Assembly: GCA_029262455.1 (NCBI GenBank)
Contig: JAJCZJ010000030.1
Span: 1-60,461 of the forward strand
Origin: Deltaproteobacteria bacterium
Lineage (GTDB): Bacteria; Desulfobacterota; Binatia; HRBIN30; CADEER01
Direction of reading: 5' to 3'
DNA length: 60,461 nt
Positions 8,359 to 16,133 of this stretch are shown in pieces (positions within the stretch are counted from its first letter, which is position 1; each line of letters opens with the position of its first letter). The notes under the pieces were generated by a model. The model was not told the DNA's origin. It was given only the letters and a program-made list of their open reading frames with translations, and did not search any database. Position numbers and translations under genes: made by a program.

Positions 8359-8488
8359 GGTTGGTGTCTAGTTGCCGACGAGGCTGTGGTCGAGTGCTGA
8401 CGCAACGGTGGTCTGCTTGCGCCGTTGAGATCGGCGCGTTTCCCGATTCACTTGCAACCACGAGAGCGACTGCCGGATAAGGCCCCAA

Positions 8489-9223
8489 CTACCTCGTGCG
8501 CAAGGACTTCGCCGCCTTTTGGAAGTAAGGGTCTCGCTTGCGCAGCATGATCTCAGCGGCGCTGCGCCCTTGTTGGTCGCGGATGTGTCCGTGGGCGCGG
8601 TGCCGAACAAACATCTCGAAGTGGATTTTGTCGGTGCCTTTCTTGAGCATGTAGTGCAGCGCAGTCATTCCGCTGGCGTCCTGGTAGTCAGGGTCGGCGC
8701 CGTTGTCCAAGAGAAATTTCGCCGCCTTAAATTTGCCATTTTTTACGGCGTGAAGGAGAGGAGTCTCTGATTCGGCGACAGCCTCCAACGGTGCTCTGGC
8801 ATTGATCAGCAGGCTCAACATCTTCAGGTCTTCGAAATAGGCGGCGGCCCAAAGGCAATGTTCTGGGGTCGAGCCGGAAGACAATAGATATCTCGCGAGT
8901 GGCAGGTTTCTTCCTTGCGCGACGGCAAACCAAAGCGGTGTGGCGCACCACTTCCCTTCGACGAACGCCGGCTTGTTGATGTCGAGGCCGAGCTTTAGAA
9001 GCAACTTGGCGAGTCGAATGCTGTTCTTCGCGTCAGGAGCGTTCTTTCGTGAAACGTCGACAGCGGCGCAGAGGTGAAGCCAATTGCGCCCCCGGGTGTC
9101 TGTGAAGTCGAGGAGCTCTGGCGTCGCCGCGAGACCGGCTTCGATCTCTTTTGCAGAAAAGGCTTTTACTAGGGTCAGTAGCTTCGTTCTCGATATACGT
9201 GTGCGCCGTGGCTTGCCGTCCAT
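8489..9223 (-). CDS. Ankyrin repeat protein
   Basis: 244 residues with about five ankyrin repeats. The best ones contain ATPLWFAVAQGRNLPLARYL, ETPLLHAVKNGKFKAAKFLL and DASGMTALHYMLKKG, with LLDNGADPDYQD between them. Repeats end near residue 225, and the C terminus is basic. There is no signal peptide, so it is cytoplasmic. Ankyrin repeats mediate protein contacts; no partner is suggested by the neighbours. It is transcribed divergently from the MerR gene, 80 bp away. Confidence 0.88.
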   Translation of the reverse strand: MDGKPRRTRISRTKLLTLVKAFSAKEIEAGLAATPELLDFTDTRGRNWLHLCAAVDVSRKNAPDAKNSIRLAKLLLKLGLDINKPAFVEGKWCATPLWFAVAQGRNLPLARYLLSSGSTPEHCLWAAAYFEDLKMLSLLINARAPLEAVAESETPLLHAVKNGKFKAAKFLLDNGADPDYQDASGMTALHYMLKKGTDKIHFEMFVRHRAHGHIRDQQGRSAAEIMLRKRDPYFQKAAKSLRTR

Positions 9224-9303
9224 CCGATCTCAATGACGCAGCGGAGGGTTGGGATCAAGTGTATGGGTAGTTTACGACCGGACGGATCTGTCACAATGGA
9301 GCG

Positions 9304-9702
9304 ATGGCAGAGCTGAGTATCGGAGAAGTCGCCCGCGACGCGGGAATCGCAACGTCGGCGATTCGCTACTATGAGAGCGTAGGTCTGATTCCGCGAACCC
9401 TTCGACGTAGTGGGCGCCGGGTGTACGACGAATCGATTGTGCAGCGGTTGGCGCTCATCGATCTGGCCAAGAAGGCGGGTTTTACGGTCGCCGAGATCAA
9501 GAAGCTGCTGCGGGGGTTTTCTTCAAAAACGCCGCCCGGAGAGCGTTGGCGGCAGTTGGCTTCGGCCAAGCTCAGAGAGATCGAAGAGCGGATTCAAGAG
9601 GCGCAGCGCATGAAGCGAGTGCTCGAGACAGTCATGGGGTGTCAGTGCCCAACCCTCGACGATTGTGCACGTGGCATGTCGCCGCCCTGCGGGCCCTGTT
9701 GA
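9304..9702 (+). CDS. MerR family transcriptional regulator
   Basis: 132 residues. The N-terminal winged helix-turn-helix is complete: LSIGEVARDAGIATSAIRYYESVGLIPRT. A dimerisation helix follows (about 80-110). The C-terminal tail has Cys113, Cys115, Cys121, Cys129 and Cys132, a likely metal, metalloid or redox site. The helix lacks the Cys near residue 80 used by mercury-sensing MerR, so mercury specificity cannot be assumed. MerR proteins activate promoters with an overlong 19-bp spacer, and exactly such a promoter lies 10 bp downstream in front of the Cys-rich membrane-protein gene. Confidence 0.93.
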   Translation: MAELSIGEVARDAGIATSAIRYYESVGLIPRTLRRSGRRVYDESIVQRLALIDLAKKAGFTVAEIKKLLRGFSSKTPPGERWRQLASAKLREIEERIQEAQRMKRVLETVMGCQCPTLDDCARGMSPPCGPC

Positions 9703-9711
9703 CGATCGCGC

Positions 9712-9742
9712 TTGACTTCAAGTGCACTTGAAGTCGTAGGCT
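9712..9742 (+). promoter_or_regulatory. MerR-type promoter with 19-bp spacer and perfect dyad
   Basis: A -35 box TTGACT (9712-9717) and a -10 box TAGGCT (9737-9742) are separated by 19 bp. A perfect 22-bp palindrome (9714-9735, half-site GACTTCAAGTG) fills the spacer. This is the diagnostic layout of MerR-activated promoters, where the regulator untwists the DNA to realign the boxes. It drives the Cys-rich membrane-protein gene starting at 9772. Confidence 0.88.
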
Positions 9743-9771
9743 GACGCCAGATGATCGGAAAAGGAGAGGCT

Positions 9772-10356
9772 ATGAGTGAGTCAACCGCAACGGCGAACGA
9801 GGGAAGCTGCGGGTGCGAAAGCGTGTGTGCATTGCCCGCGGACGCGATCGGCCCGCGGAAGGAGAAGGTGAGAGTTGACTTCCTCCCGTACGTACTGGGC
9901 CACGAGACTTCGGCCGACAAAGTGATCTGGCGGCTCGAAGGTTCCGACGAGATTCGTTCCAAACTGGAGGAGTTCGTCGCCTTTGAGCGCGAATGCTGTA
10001 GCGGTCTCGACTTCCATATCGACGGACAGAGCGATGCAAGCGAGCTGATCCTGACGGTAAGTGGCGCGGGTGCGGAAATCTTCAGCGCCGACCAGTCGGG
10101 GGATTCTGTCCCGACGCATGTGCCGGTGACGGCGGCTACTGTTGCGAAGGCGGGAGGTATCGGGCTGGGGATATCGCTGGCGCTGTGTTGTTTGTTGCCA
10201 CTCGCGATCGCAGGCCTAGGTGGTGCGGCGTTGGTTGCGCCGATGGCTAAACTGGACAACCCCCTGGTCATCGGAGCCGGGAGTTTCCTCTTCGCGATTC
10301 CAGTTTGGTGGCGTATGCGGCGCAATTCTGGTGATGTTTGTGGACCTGAGTGTTGA
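9772..10356 (+). CDS. Cys-rich MerT/MerF-like small membrane protein (MerR-controlled)
   Basis: 194 residues. Residues 1-20 are Cys-rich (Cys13, Cys15, Cys19). Residues 30-105 form a soluble domain with ERECC (72-76), a pattern I have seen in short proteins near MerR-type regulators. Residues 128-152 are a membrane helix opening LGISLALCCLLPLA, whose Cys-Cys followed by Leu-Pro resembles helix 1 of the mercuric transporters MerT and MerF. A second helix spans about 164-181, and the tail ends CGPEC. The predicted role is binding or moving a thiol-reactive metal or metalloid. ATG 9772 follows AAGGAGAGGCT and is preferred over ATG 9751, which lacks a ribosome binding site. The MerR-type promoter upstream supports metal or stress induction. 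Confidence 0.72.
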   Translation: MSESTATANEGSCGCESVCALPADAIGPRKEKVRVDFLPYVLGHETSADKVIWRLEGSDEIRSKLEEFVAFERECCSGLDFHIDGQSDASELILTVSGAGAEIFSADQSGDSVPTHVPVTAATVAKAGGIGLGISLALCCLLPLAIAGLGGAALVAPMAKLDNPLVIGAGSFLFAIPVWWRMRRNSGDVCGPEC

Positions 10357-10392
10357 GTGCCGGCAGGCCGCAAGAAAGTTGCGAATGAGCGC

Positions 10393-11181
10393 CTATTTGC
10401 CGGTGTATTTCGGTTTGCGCTTCTCGAAGAAGGCGGCCATCGCTTCCTTTTGATCTTCGGTGTGGCTTGATAGCTGTTCGGTCGCCAGGCCGAGGGCTAG
10501 CGTTTGGTTGAGGCCCTGTTGGATCGCCTGATTGATCAGCATTTTCGTCCACCGAACCGCGGGACGCGGCTTGTTGGCCAGCGTCCGCGCGTAGGCGCGG
10601 GCACCGTCCAACAAGTCGGCGTCCGCGAAGACTCGATTGACGAGGCCCATCTTGTCGGCTTCGTGGGCTGAAACCAATTGGCCGGCCATGAGTAACTCCT
10701 TGGCGCGGTGTGGGCCGATGAGCAGCGGCCAGATGACCGCGCCGCCGTCGCCGGCGACGAGTCCCATGTTGACGTGGGTGTCGCCGATGCGGGCGCTATC
10801 GGCCATGTAGATGACGTCGCACATCAGTGCGATGGTTGCTCCTAGGCCGGCTGCCACGCCGTTGATGGCCGCGATCAGCGGAGCTTCGCAATTGATCATT
10901 GATTGCACCAGTGATCGGGTTCGGATCGTCGTCATTGGACCGACTTCGTCGGGATAGAAGCCTTTGACGTCGCCTCCGGCGGAAAACGTTGTCCCCGCAC
11001 CCGTCAAGATGACCGCGGCGACGTCGGGATCGACAGACAGTTCGGTCACAGCCTCCTCGAGTGCCGAATGTAGCGGGTGGTCGATTGCGTTGCGTTTGTC
11101 GGGCCGATTCAGTGTGACGAGTGCGACCTCGTCTTCGATCTCTACGGTCAGGTTGCGTTTCGCGTAGGTTTCGTAGCTCAT
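10393..11181 (-). CDS. Enoyl-CoA hydratase/isomerase family protein
   Basis: 262 residues of the crotonase fold. GAGTTFSAGGDVKGF is the first oxyanion-hole segment, and AAINGVAAGLGATIALMCD is the second, with the acyl-CoA binding loop. The second catalytic Glu position of short-chain hydratases is replaced near HVNMGLVAGDGG, so isomerase or another crotonase activity is also possible. It is 74 bp from a second crotonase gene on the same strand. The two, plus the CoA ligase upstream, look like a small acyl-CoA catabolism group. Confidence 0.88.
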   Translation of the reverse strand: MSYETYAKRNLTVEIEDEVALVTLNRPDKRNAIDHPLHSALEEAVTELSVDPDVAAVILTGAGTTFSAGGDVKGFYPDEVGPMTTIRTRSLVQSMINCEAPLIAAINGVAAGLGATIALMCDVIYMADSARIGDTHVNMGLVAGDGGAVIWPLLIGPHRAKELLMAGQLVSAHEADKMGLVNRVFADADLLDGARAYARTLANKPRPAVRWTKMLINQAIQQGLNQTLALGLATEQLSSHTEDQKEAMAAFFEKRKPKYTGK

Positions 11182-11254
11182 GCGGCGAATCGTAGCACGG
11201 ACCGATGCCCTCGCAATGACGAGTCGTGGTGGCGGAACGGCCCTCAGCGGTTTC

Positions 11255-11992
11255 TCAGCGCCCTTTGCGGAGGCCGGCGCTTTCTGATTGTTCCCGTTTC
11301 ATCGCGGCGGCGGCGAGGTCTCGCGCACCCGTTCGTAGGAGGCGCTTTGCCGCGGTGATGACTTCCGGCCGGCTCTTGGCGATTGCCTCGGCGCGCTGGC
11401 GCGCGGTGGCGATCAGTTGGTCCGCGGGCACGACCTGTTGAACCAAGCCGACCTCCGCTGCCGACTCGGCGAGCACGGTTTCTCCGGTCAGGACCAGGTC
11501 GAGTGCGCGGCCGACGCCGACCAACTGCGGTAGGAGCCCGGTGCTACCGAGGCCGGGTAGCATTCCGAGGCGGGTGAAATTGAGTTTCAGTTTCGCCCCC
11601 ACAGCTGCAATTCGGATGTCGCAGGGGAGTATCATGGTAATGCCGACGCCTACGGCAGCTCCGTTGACCGCGGCGATGATCGGCTTGGGAAACTCGAGCG
11701 CATCGAGCGGCCACTGCCGGACAAAGCTTTCCTCGCCGAGTCGCGGACCTTCGGGGACGATCTCACCCGAAGTGACGCCCTTGATGTAGTCGAGGTCTAC
11801 GCCGGCGCAGAATGCTTTGCCGGTGCCGGTGAGAATCACGGCGCGAACCGAGTCGTCGTTGCGGGCTTCCTCGAAGGCGCCGACAATCTCGGCGCCCATC
11901 TGCGGGATGTAGGCGTTCAGTTTGTCTGGGCGATTGAGCGTGATGGTTGCGACACCGTCTCGGTTTTCGAAGAGAATGTTATCGTAGGTCAT
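11255..11992 (-). CDS. Enoyl-CoA hydratase/isomerase family protein
   Basis: 245 residues. The crotonase signatures are GTGKAFCAGVDLDYIKG and AAVNGAAVGVGITMILPCDI. NFTRLGMLPGLGSTGLLPQLVG occupies the active-site Glu region with Gly in place of Glu, suggesting an isomerase or other non-hydratase reaction. It shares only the fold with the neighbour at 10393, so the pair are not simple duplicates. A polar, basic C terminus ends the protein. It is transcribed with the other acyl-CoA genes on the minus strand. Confidence 0.88.
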   Translation of the reverse strand: MTYDNILFENRDGVATITLNRPDKLNAYIPQMGAEIVGAFEEARNDDSVRAVILTGTGKAFCAGVDLDYIKGVTSGEIVPEGPRLGEESFVRQWPLDALEFPKPIIAAVNGAAVGVGITMILPCDIRIAAVGAKLKLNFTRLGMLPGLGSTGLLPQLVGVGRALDLVLTGETVLAESAAEVGLVQQVVPADQLIATARQRAEAIAKSRPEVITAAKRLLRTGARDLAAAAMKREQSESAGLRKGR

Positions 11993-12169
11993 TCGTGCCT
12001 CATTGTGTCGAGGTTTACTCTATTCCAACCGTGCGGGCGAGTCGCTCCGTGATCCCGCCAATGCAGACTTCGATGGGACCGATCTAGCACTCTGTTCCGT
12101 ATCGAAGCGCGGCTCGGCAGGAGTCCCGCCCTCCATTTGGGACGATCGGTCCGGCAAGGGTCGTCTGCC

Positions 12170-13627
12170 CTAACTACTCGCATGGAGTCGTTCTTGTCTG
12201 AGTTTGTATCGCCGGACTTTGCCGGCTTCGTCGCGCAAGGGTTCGCCAACGTACTCAAAGGTTCGCGGGATGCTGTAACGTGCGATGCGGGCCTCGAGAT
12301 GTTCGCGCAATCCGTCGCCTTCAATCGGCTCGTCGCATTCGATAATCGCGTGGATACGTTGTCCCAGGTCGTCGTCCGGTAGTCCGATCACCGCACTCGA
12401 CTTGACCTGTGGGTGCTCGTCGAGGGCTGCTTCGATTTGAGCGGGGTAGATGTTGCGACCGCCGCAGAGGATCATGTCGGATCGACGATCGGCTAGATAG
12501 AGATAGCCGTCGGCGTCGAGGTGACCCATGTCTCCGACGGACTCGAAACCGTCCCTAGTGGTCCGGCTTTCGGCGCCGACGTAGCGGTAGGTCGAGCCGC
12601 GGCCGCCGCTTGGCATCATGAAGACCTCTCCAATCTCGCCTGCGGCCATCTCTGACTGCGTTTGCGGGTCGAGGATCTTGATCGCCGCCCCGGCGGTCGC
12701 TTTGCCGACAGAGCCGGGGTGCTGGAGCCACTCGTGTCCCGTGATGTGGGTACCGCCGATGCGCTCGCTAGGCCCGTACAACTCGTGCATGACGTCGGGG
12801 CCGAGCCATTCGATCCAGCGCCGCATCAGCCATTCGGGGCAGGGGGCTCCGCCAGTAAACACGAGACGCAGCGACGATGTGTCATGCTGTAGGCGCTGCG
12901 TCTCTGGGAGGCGCCAAATCCGGTGCATCATGGTGGGGACGAAGAGGATTTGCTCAACCTTGTGACGTTCGATCAGGGACAAGCACTCTGCCGCGTCGAA
13001 GCGCTCCATGATCACGACCTCGACGCCGGCGAGTAACGCTTGCGTCAACGAGCCGAACGGCGCGGCGTGATAGAGGGGGCCGGGAACCAACACCGTCCCT
13101 TTGGGTGCTATGACCGATTTGGGGCGGCTCGGATCGTGCGCCGCGGGGCTTTGAATGACGATGAGCTTCGGCGTACCCGTACTTCCGCCTGTGGCGAGCG
13201 CTCGTTCGTTTGGCGATACGATGTCGGGTAGTGGACTGTCGCTGACTGACGCGTCAGGCTGCCAAGCGGCACTGATCCGACGATAGTCGGCGGATGTTTC
13301 CATGTCGGCGACCAAGAGCTCGGGATGAGCTCTTTTGAGAATCGCGTCGAGCTCGGGCCTCGGGACGCGGTGGGAGAGGGGGTTCGGTACCGCGCCGATC
13401 TTCCAAGCGGCGATGGCGTGGCGAACGAGGTCGAATCCGTTGGGGAGTGCGATTGATATCAAATCGCCAGACCCGATTCCGAGTGCGGCGTACGCATGCG
13501 CGATGCGATTCGTTTGCCTGTCCAGCTGCCGACGCGTCACTTGCTGGGCTCCACAGACTAGCGCGGTGGAGTCGGGTTCCTGGTCGGCGAGCTCGGCCAG
13601 AACCGTACCGTATCCCACTTCGCTCAT
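12170..13627 (-). CDS. Acyl-CoA synthetase / AMP-dependent CoA ligase
   Basis: 485 residues of the ANL adenylating family. The P-loop is TGGSTGTPK, the A5 region is ELYGPSERIGGT, the A7/A8 hinge is SVGDMGHLDADGYLYLADRR followed by MILCGGRNIYPAQIE, and the catalytic Lys is near GKVRRYKLR at the C terminus. It activates a carboxylic acid to its CoA thioester via an acyl-adenylate. The compact size recalls bile-acid or steroid side-chain CoA ligases, but the substrate is not determined. It is 178 bp upstream of the two crotonase genes on the same strand and may supply their substrate. Confidence 0.9.
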   Translation of the reverse strand: MSEVGYGTVLAELADQEPDSTALVCGAQQVTRRQLDRQTNRIAHAYAALGIGSGDLISIALPNGFDLVRHAIAAWKIGAVPNPLSHRVPRPELDAILKRAHPELLVADMETSADYRRISAAWQPDASVSDSPLPDIVSPNERALATGGSTGTPKLIVIQSPAAHDPSRPKSVIAPKGTVLVPGPLYHAAPFGSLTQALLAGVEVVIMERFDAAECLSLIERHKVEQILFVPTMMHRIWRLPETQRLQHDTSSLRLVFTGGAPCPEWLMRRWIEWLGPDVMHELYGPSERIGGTHITGHEWLQHPGSVGKATAGAAIKILDPQTQSEMAAGEIGEVFMMPSGGRGSTYRYVGAESRTTRDGFESVGDMGHLDADGYLYLADRRSDMILCGGRNIYPAQIEAALDEHPQVKSSAVIGLPDDDLGQRIHAIIECDEPIEGDGLREHLEARIARYSIPRTFEYVGEPLRDEAGKVRRYKLRQERLHASS

Positions 13628-13789
13628 TTAACCCTTGGCGAGCCGAGCTTCGGCGTTCTGGTAGCTCTCGATGTTGCCGAGACGACGACGCGTATCTGGG
13701 ACTGTCCACTCGATCGCTGCAGCTGCTGACGCAGTGACTCAGCTCGGTCTTCGATTGTCGGCATCGTCGGCAATCTCGACGAAACCAGT

Positions 13790-13818
13790 GTTCATTTCAA
13801 CATTGAGGCGCCGGCACT
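13790..13818 (+). repeat. 29-bp direct repeat, copy 1
   Basis: Begins GTTCATTTCAACATTG and continues into a GCGCCGG core. It matches the copy at 14043-14071 at 26 of 29 positions, 253 bp apart in the same orientation. The pair flanks the inverted 30-bp repeats. Confidence 0.75.
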
Positions 13819-13862
13819 GAGCGTGCTGCGCGGGATCGACGGTTTACGTTGCAACGAAAGGA

Positions 13863-13892
13863 AACCGCAGATGAACGCGGATGAACGCTGAT
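13863..13892 (+). repeat. Dispersed 30-bp repeat family A, copy 1
   Basis: Begins AACCGCAGATGAACGCGGAT and ends GAACGCTGAT. The repeat has an internal period of about 12 bp (GATGAAC/GATAAAC). It pairs as an inverted repeat with 14076-14105 and also matches 22921-22950. Confidence 0.75.
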
Positions 13893-13961
13893 CGGAGAAG
13901 AACGGCTAAGGCTTGGGCTCGTTACGCTTGCTATTGACGACGGTGGAGGTACATCGAGATA

Positions 13962-13989
13962 AATGGAGGGCGAGGCTCCGTCCGAGCCG
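13962..13989 (+). repeat. Dispersed 28-bp repeat family B, copy 1
   Basis: Begins AATGGAGGGCGAGGCTCC and ends CGAGCCG. It resembles the copies at 45676 and at both arms of 51742-51807, differing at a few positions in the centre. Confidence 0.65.
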
Positions 13990-14042
13990 CGTAGCGGATC
14001 TGGTTTTCTCGGATTTCCTCTGCGCTGTTTTGGGTATTCCGC

Positions 14043-14071
14043 GTTCATTTCAACATTGCGGCGCCGGTCCT
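14043..14071 (+). repeat. 29-bp direct repeat, copy 2
   Basis: Same-orientation partner of 13790-13818, differing at 3 positions. It ends five bases before the second family A repeat, upstream of the sulfatase gene. Confidence 0.75.
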
Positions 14072-14075
14072 TATC

Positions 14076-14105
14076 ATCCGCGTTTATCTGTGTTCATCTG
14101 CGGTT
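14076..14105 (-). repeat. Dispersed 30-bp repeat family A, copy 2
   Basis: On the minus strand it begins AACCGCAGATGAACACAGAT. It is inverted relative to copy 1 and ends only 6 bp before the sulfatase start codon. Confidence 0.75.
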
Positions 14106-14111
14106 GAGATC

Positions 14112-15566
14112 ATGAAGCGCCTAATCCAAACGATCCTATGGTGGCTGCTGGTTCTGCTGGTTCTCGCTGCTCTGGCAGGCGCCGGATGGGCCGCCGTGAC
14201 GTTGTTTCACTACGAGCAGCTCGACGACGAGACTCACTTGGCGGCAAAGCGCGAGTATTTGAAGGCGCTGCCGGATCTGACTTCGCGCCGACCGCCGAAT
14301 ATCGTCCTCATCCTGTTTGACGATCTCGGTTACGGCGACCTGGGGTCGTTTGGTAGCGAGGCGATCGCGACGCCACACATCGATCGGCTGGCGCAGCAAG
14401 GCGCGCGACTGACTTCGTACTACTCGCCGGCGCCGAACTGCACACCGTCGCGCGCAGCGATGCTGACGGGTCGTTACGCGCCGCGAACGGGATTGACGAT
14501 GATTGTCTTTCCCAACCGCTCCCCACTAACGGTGGCGGTCAAGCTCGGCGGGCAGAACATTCGCTTGCCGGCGGAGGAGATTACGATTGCCGATGTCTTG
14601 GGCGCGAGCGGCTACGCGACCGGAATGGCGGGCAAGTGGCATCTCGGCAATCATTCACCGTCGCTGCCGAACGACATGGGGTTCGATGAGTATCTTGGGG
14701 TGCTGTATTCGAACGACATGGAGCCGCTCGCTCTCTACAAGAACGGCGAGGAGGTGGCCCCGGATCCGGTCGACCAGGGGGCGCTGACGCACCACTACAC
14801 TTCCTTCGGCGTCGATTTCATCCAGCGCAATCGAGCGAAACCGTTCTTTCTCTACGTCGCGCACTCCTTTCCGCACATTCCGCTCCATCCATCGCCTGAG
14901 CAGGCCGGCCGTTCGAAAGGTGGGCGTTATGGTGATGTCGTCGAAGATCTCGATCATAGTGTCGGCGAGATCGTCGCTGCGATCGATCGCCTAGGTCTTG
15001 GGGACGACACCCTGATCTTCGTCACCAGTGACAACGGTCCGTGGTACCAAGGCAGCGCGGGCAGAGTCCGAGGGCGCAAAAATCACATCTTTGAAGGCGG
15101 CATGCGTGTCCCGGCGATTGCGCGTTGGAGTGGCAAGGTCGAAGCCGCCTCGGAGATTGACGAGATGATGATGGGGATCGATCTGCTGCCGACGGTGTTC
15201 GATCTCTTGAACGTGCCACCACCACCCGATCGATACATCGACGGCAAGAGCGCCCTTGGATTGCTGGTAGGTGGCGAGAAATCGGGACACGAGGAATTGT
15301 TCTACTTTGCCGCAGCAGACCTGATGGCCGTGCGGACGCGGCGATACAAGTATCGCCAACCGTTCCATGTACCGATTGGCGCTCCGTATGGGGTGTATTC
15401 GTTCGCGTGGCCGAAGGGGCCCTGGTTGTTCGATCTAAGCAGAGACCCGGACGAGTCGTACGATATCTCTGAGCTCGAGCCGGAGGTGATGGCGGCGATG
15501 GAAGAGCGCATGACTCGGAAGCTGCTGGAGATGGACCGAAATCCGCGCGGCTGGGTCGGGAAGTAG
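14112..15566 (+). CDS. Membrane-anchored arylsulfatase (sulfatase family, Cys type)
   Basis: 484 residues. An uncleaved N-terminal helix (about 6-31) anchors it with the enzyme outside the inner membrane. NIVLILFDDLGYGDLGSFG carries metal ligands Asp70 and Asp71. The sulfatase signature CTPSRAAMLTG has Cys110, the residue converted to formylglycine by a maturase. KWHLG and TSDNGPW are further active-site motifs, and the C-terminal subdomain is present. It hydrolyses a sulfate ester, for example of a polysaccharide or arylsulfate, in the periplasm. No formylglycine-generating enzyme is visible in the window. It is followed 15 bp later by an SRPBCC gene. The start lies directly behind a family A repeat, with no clear ribosome binding site. 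Confidence 0.93.
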   Translation: MKRLIQTILWWLLVLLVLAALAGAGWAAVTLFHYEQLDDETHLAAKREYLKALPDLTSRRPPNIVLILFDDLGYGDLGSFGSEAIATPHIDRLAQQGARLTSYYSPAPNCTPSRAAMLTGRYAPRTGLTMIVFPNRSPLTVAVKLGGQNIRLPAEEITIADVLGASGYATGMAGKWHLGNHSPSLPNDMGFDEYLGVLYSNDMEPLALYKNGEEVAPDPVDQGALTHHYTSFGVDFIQRNRAKPFFLYVAHSFPHIPLHPSPEQAGRSKGGRYGDVVEDLDHSVGEIVAAIDRLGLGDDTLIFVTSDNGPWYQGSAGRVRGRKNHIFEGGMRVPAIARWSGKVEAASEIDEMMMGIDLLPTVFDLLNVPPPPDRYIDGKSALGLLVGGEKSGHEELFYFAAADLMAVRTRRYKYRQPFHVPIGAPYGVYSFAWPKGPWLFDLSRDPDESYDISELEPEVMAAMEERMTRKLLEMDRNPRGWVGK

Positions 15567-15581
15567 ACAGAACGATCTCCG

Positions 15582-16133
15582 GTGAAACAAGCCCTCCTCA
15601 TATCCCTGGCGAGCGCCGGGGTCGGCTTCGTCGCCTTCCTTATCTACCTACGCACACTGGCCAATAACGCTTCGCCGGTTTTTACAGTCGAGCACTCGGT
15701 CGAGATCGCCGCGACTCCGGAGCAAGTTTGGCGTGTACTGACCGACTTCGCTGCGTATCCGGAATGGAACCCGTACATTCTGTCGCTCGAGGGTGACCTG
15801 TCTCCCGGAAGGGCAGTCTCCGTGACCATCAAGCAAGACGGGTGGAAGAATCCGCGGACGGTCACGCCGATTGTCGTTCGCTTTGACGCCCCCACCGAGC
15901 TGCACTGGCACGGCAGTCCGCTGACCAAAGGGTTGATCGAGACCGATCATCGCTTTGTCATCGAGTCCGTCGCGCCGCGGCAAGTTCGAGTGCGCCAGTT
16001 CGAGGAGTTTCGTGGTTGGATACCTCGCTACTTGAGCGACGATCGCCGCGAGGATACGCGCCGAGCGTTCGAAGCGATGAATCTTTCTCTGGCGAAGAGA
16101 GTTGCGGGGCTGCCGCCGAATCATCTCGAGTAA
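15582..16133 (+). CDS. Membrane-anchored SRPBCC family protein
   Basis: 183 residues from a GTG start with CTCCGGTGA context. Residues 3-23 are a membrane anchor. Residues 35-165 are an SRPBCC (START/Bet v1-like) hydrophobic-ligand fold with the typical opening [27 protein letters not shown]. These proteins bind lipids, polyketides or aromatic compounds; no enzymatic residues are evident. It sits 15 bp after the sulfatase gene, probably in one transcript, and its 3' end overlaps the convergent xylA gene by 13 bp. Confidence 0.84.
   Translation: MKQALLISLASAGVGFVAFLIYLRTLANNASPVFTVEHSVEIAATPEQVWRVLTDFAAYPEWNPYILSLEGDLSPGRAVSVTIKQDGWKNPRTVTPIVVRFDAPTELHWHGSPLTKGLIETDHRFVIESVAPRQVRVRQFEEFRGWIPRYLSDDRREDTRRAFEAMNLSLAKRVAGLPPNHLE

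Larger units (their letters stand above)
13628..14111. other. Gene-free, repeat-rich intergenic region
   Basis: No open frame here has a recognisable product or coding character. The region separates the divergent CoA ligase and sulfatase genes. It holds a 29-bp direct repeat pair (13790 and 14043), an inverted pair of a dispersed 30-bp repeat (13863 and 14076) and one copy of a second dispersed repeat (13962). The arrangement looks like a decayed non-coding repeat element about 280 bp long. No promoter for either flanking gene stands out. Confidence 0.7.

Noticed and set aside
10354-10356. Possible second selenocysteine at the stop after CGPEC in the MerR-controlled gene
   Set aside because: The downstream frame is not similar to a known domain, no SECIS-like hairpin was seen, and the Cys-rich tail gives a natural end.
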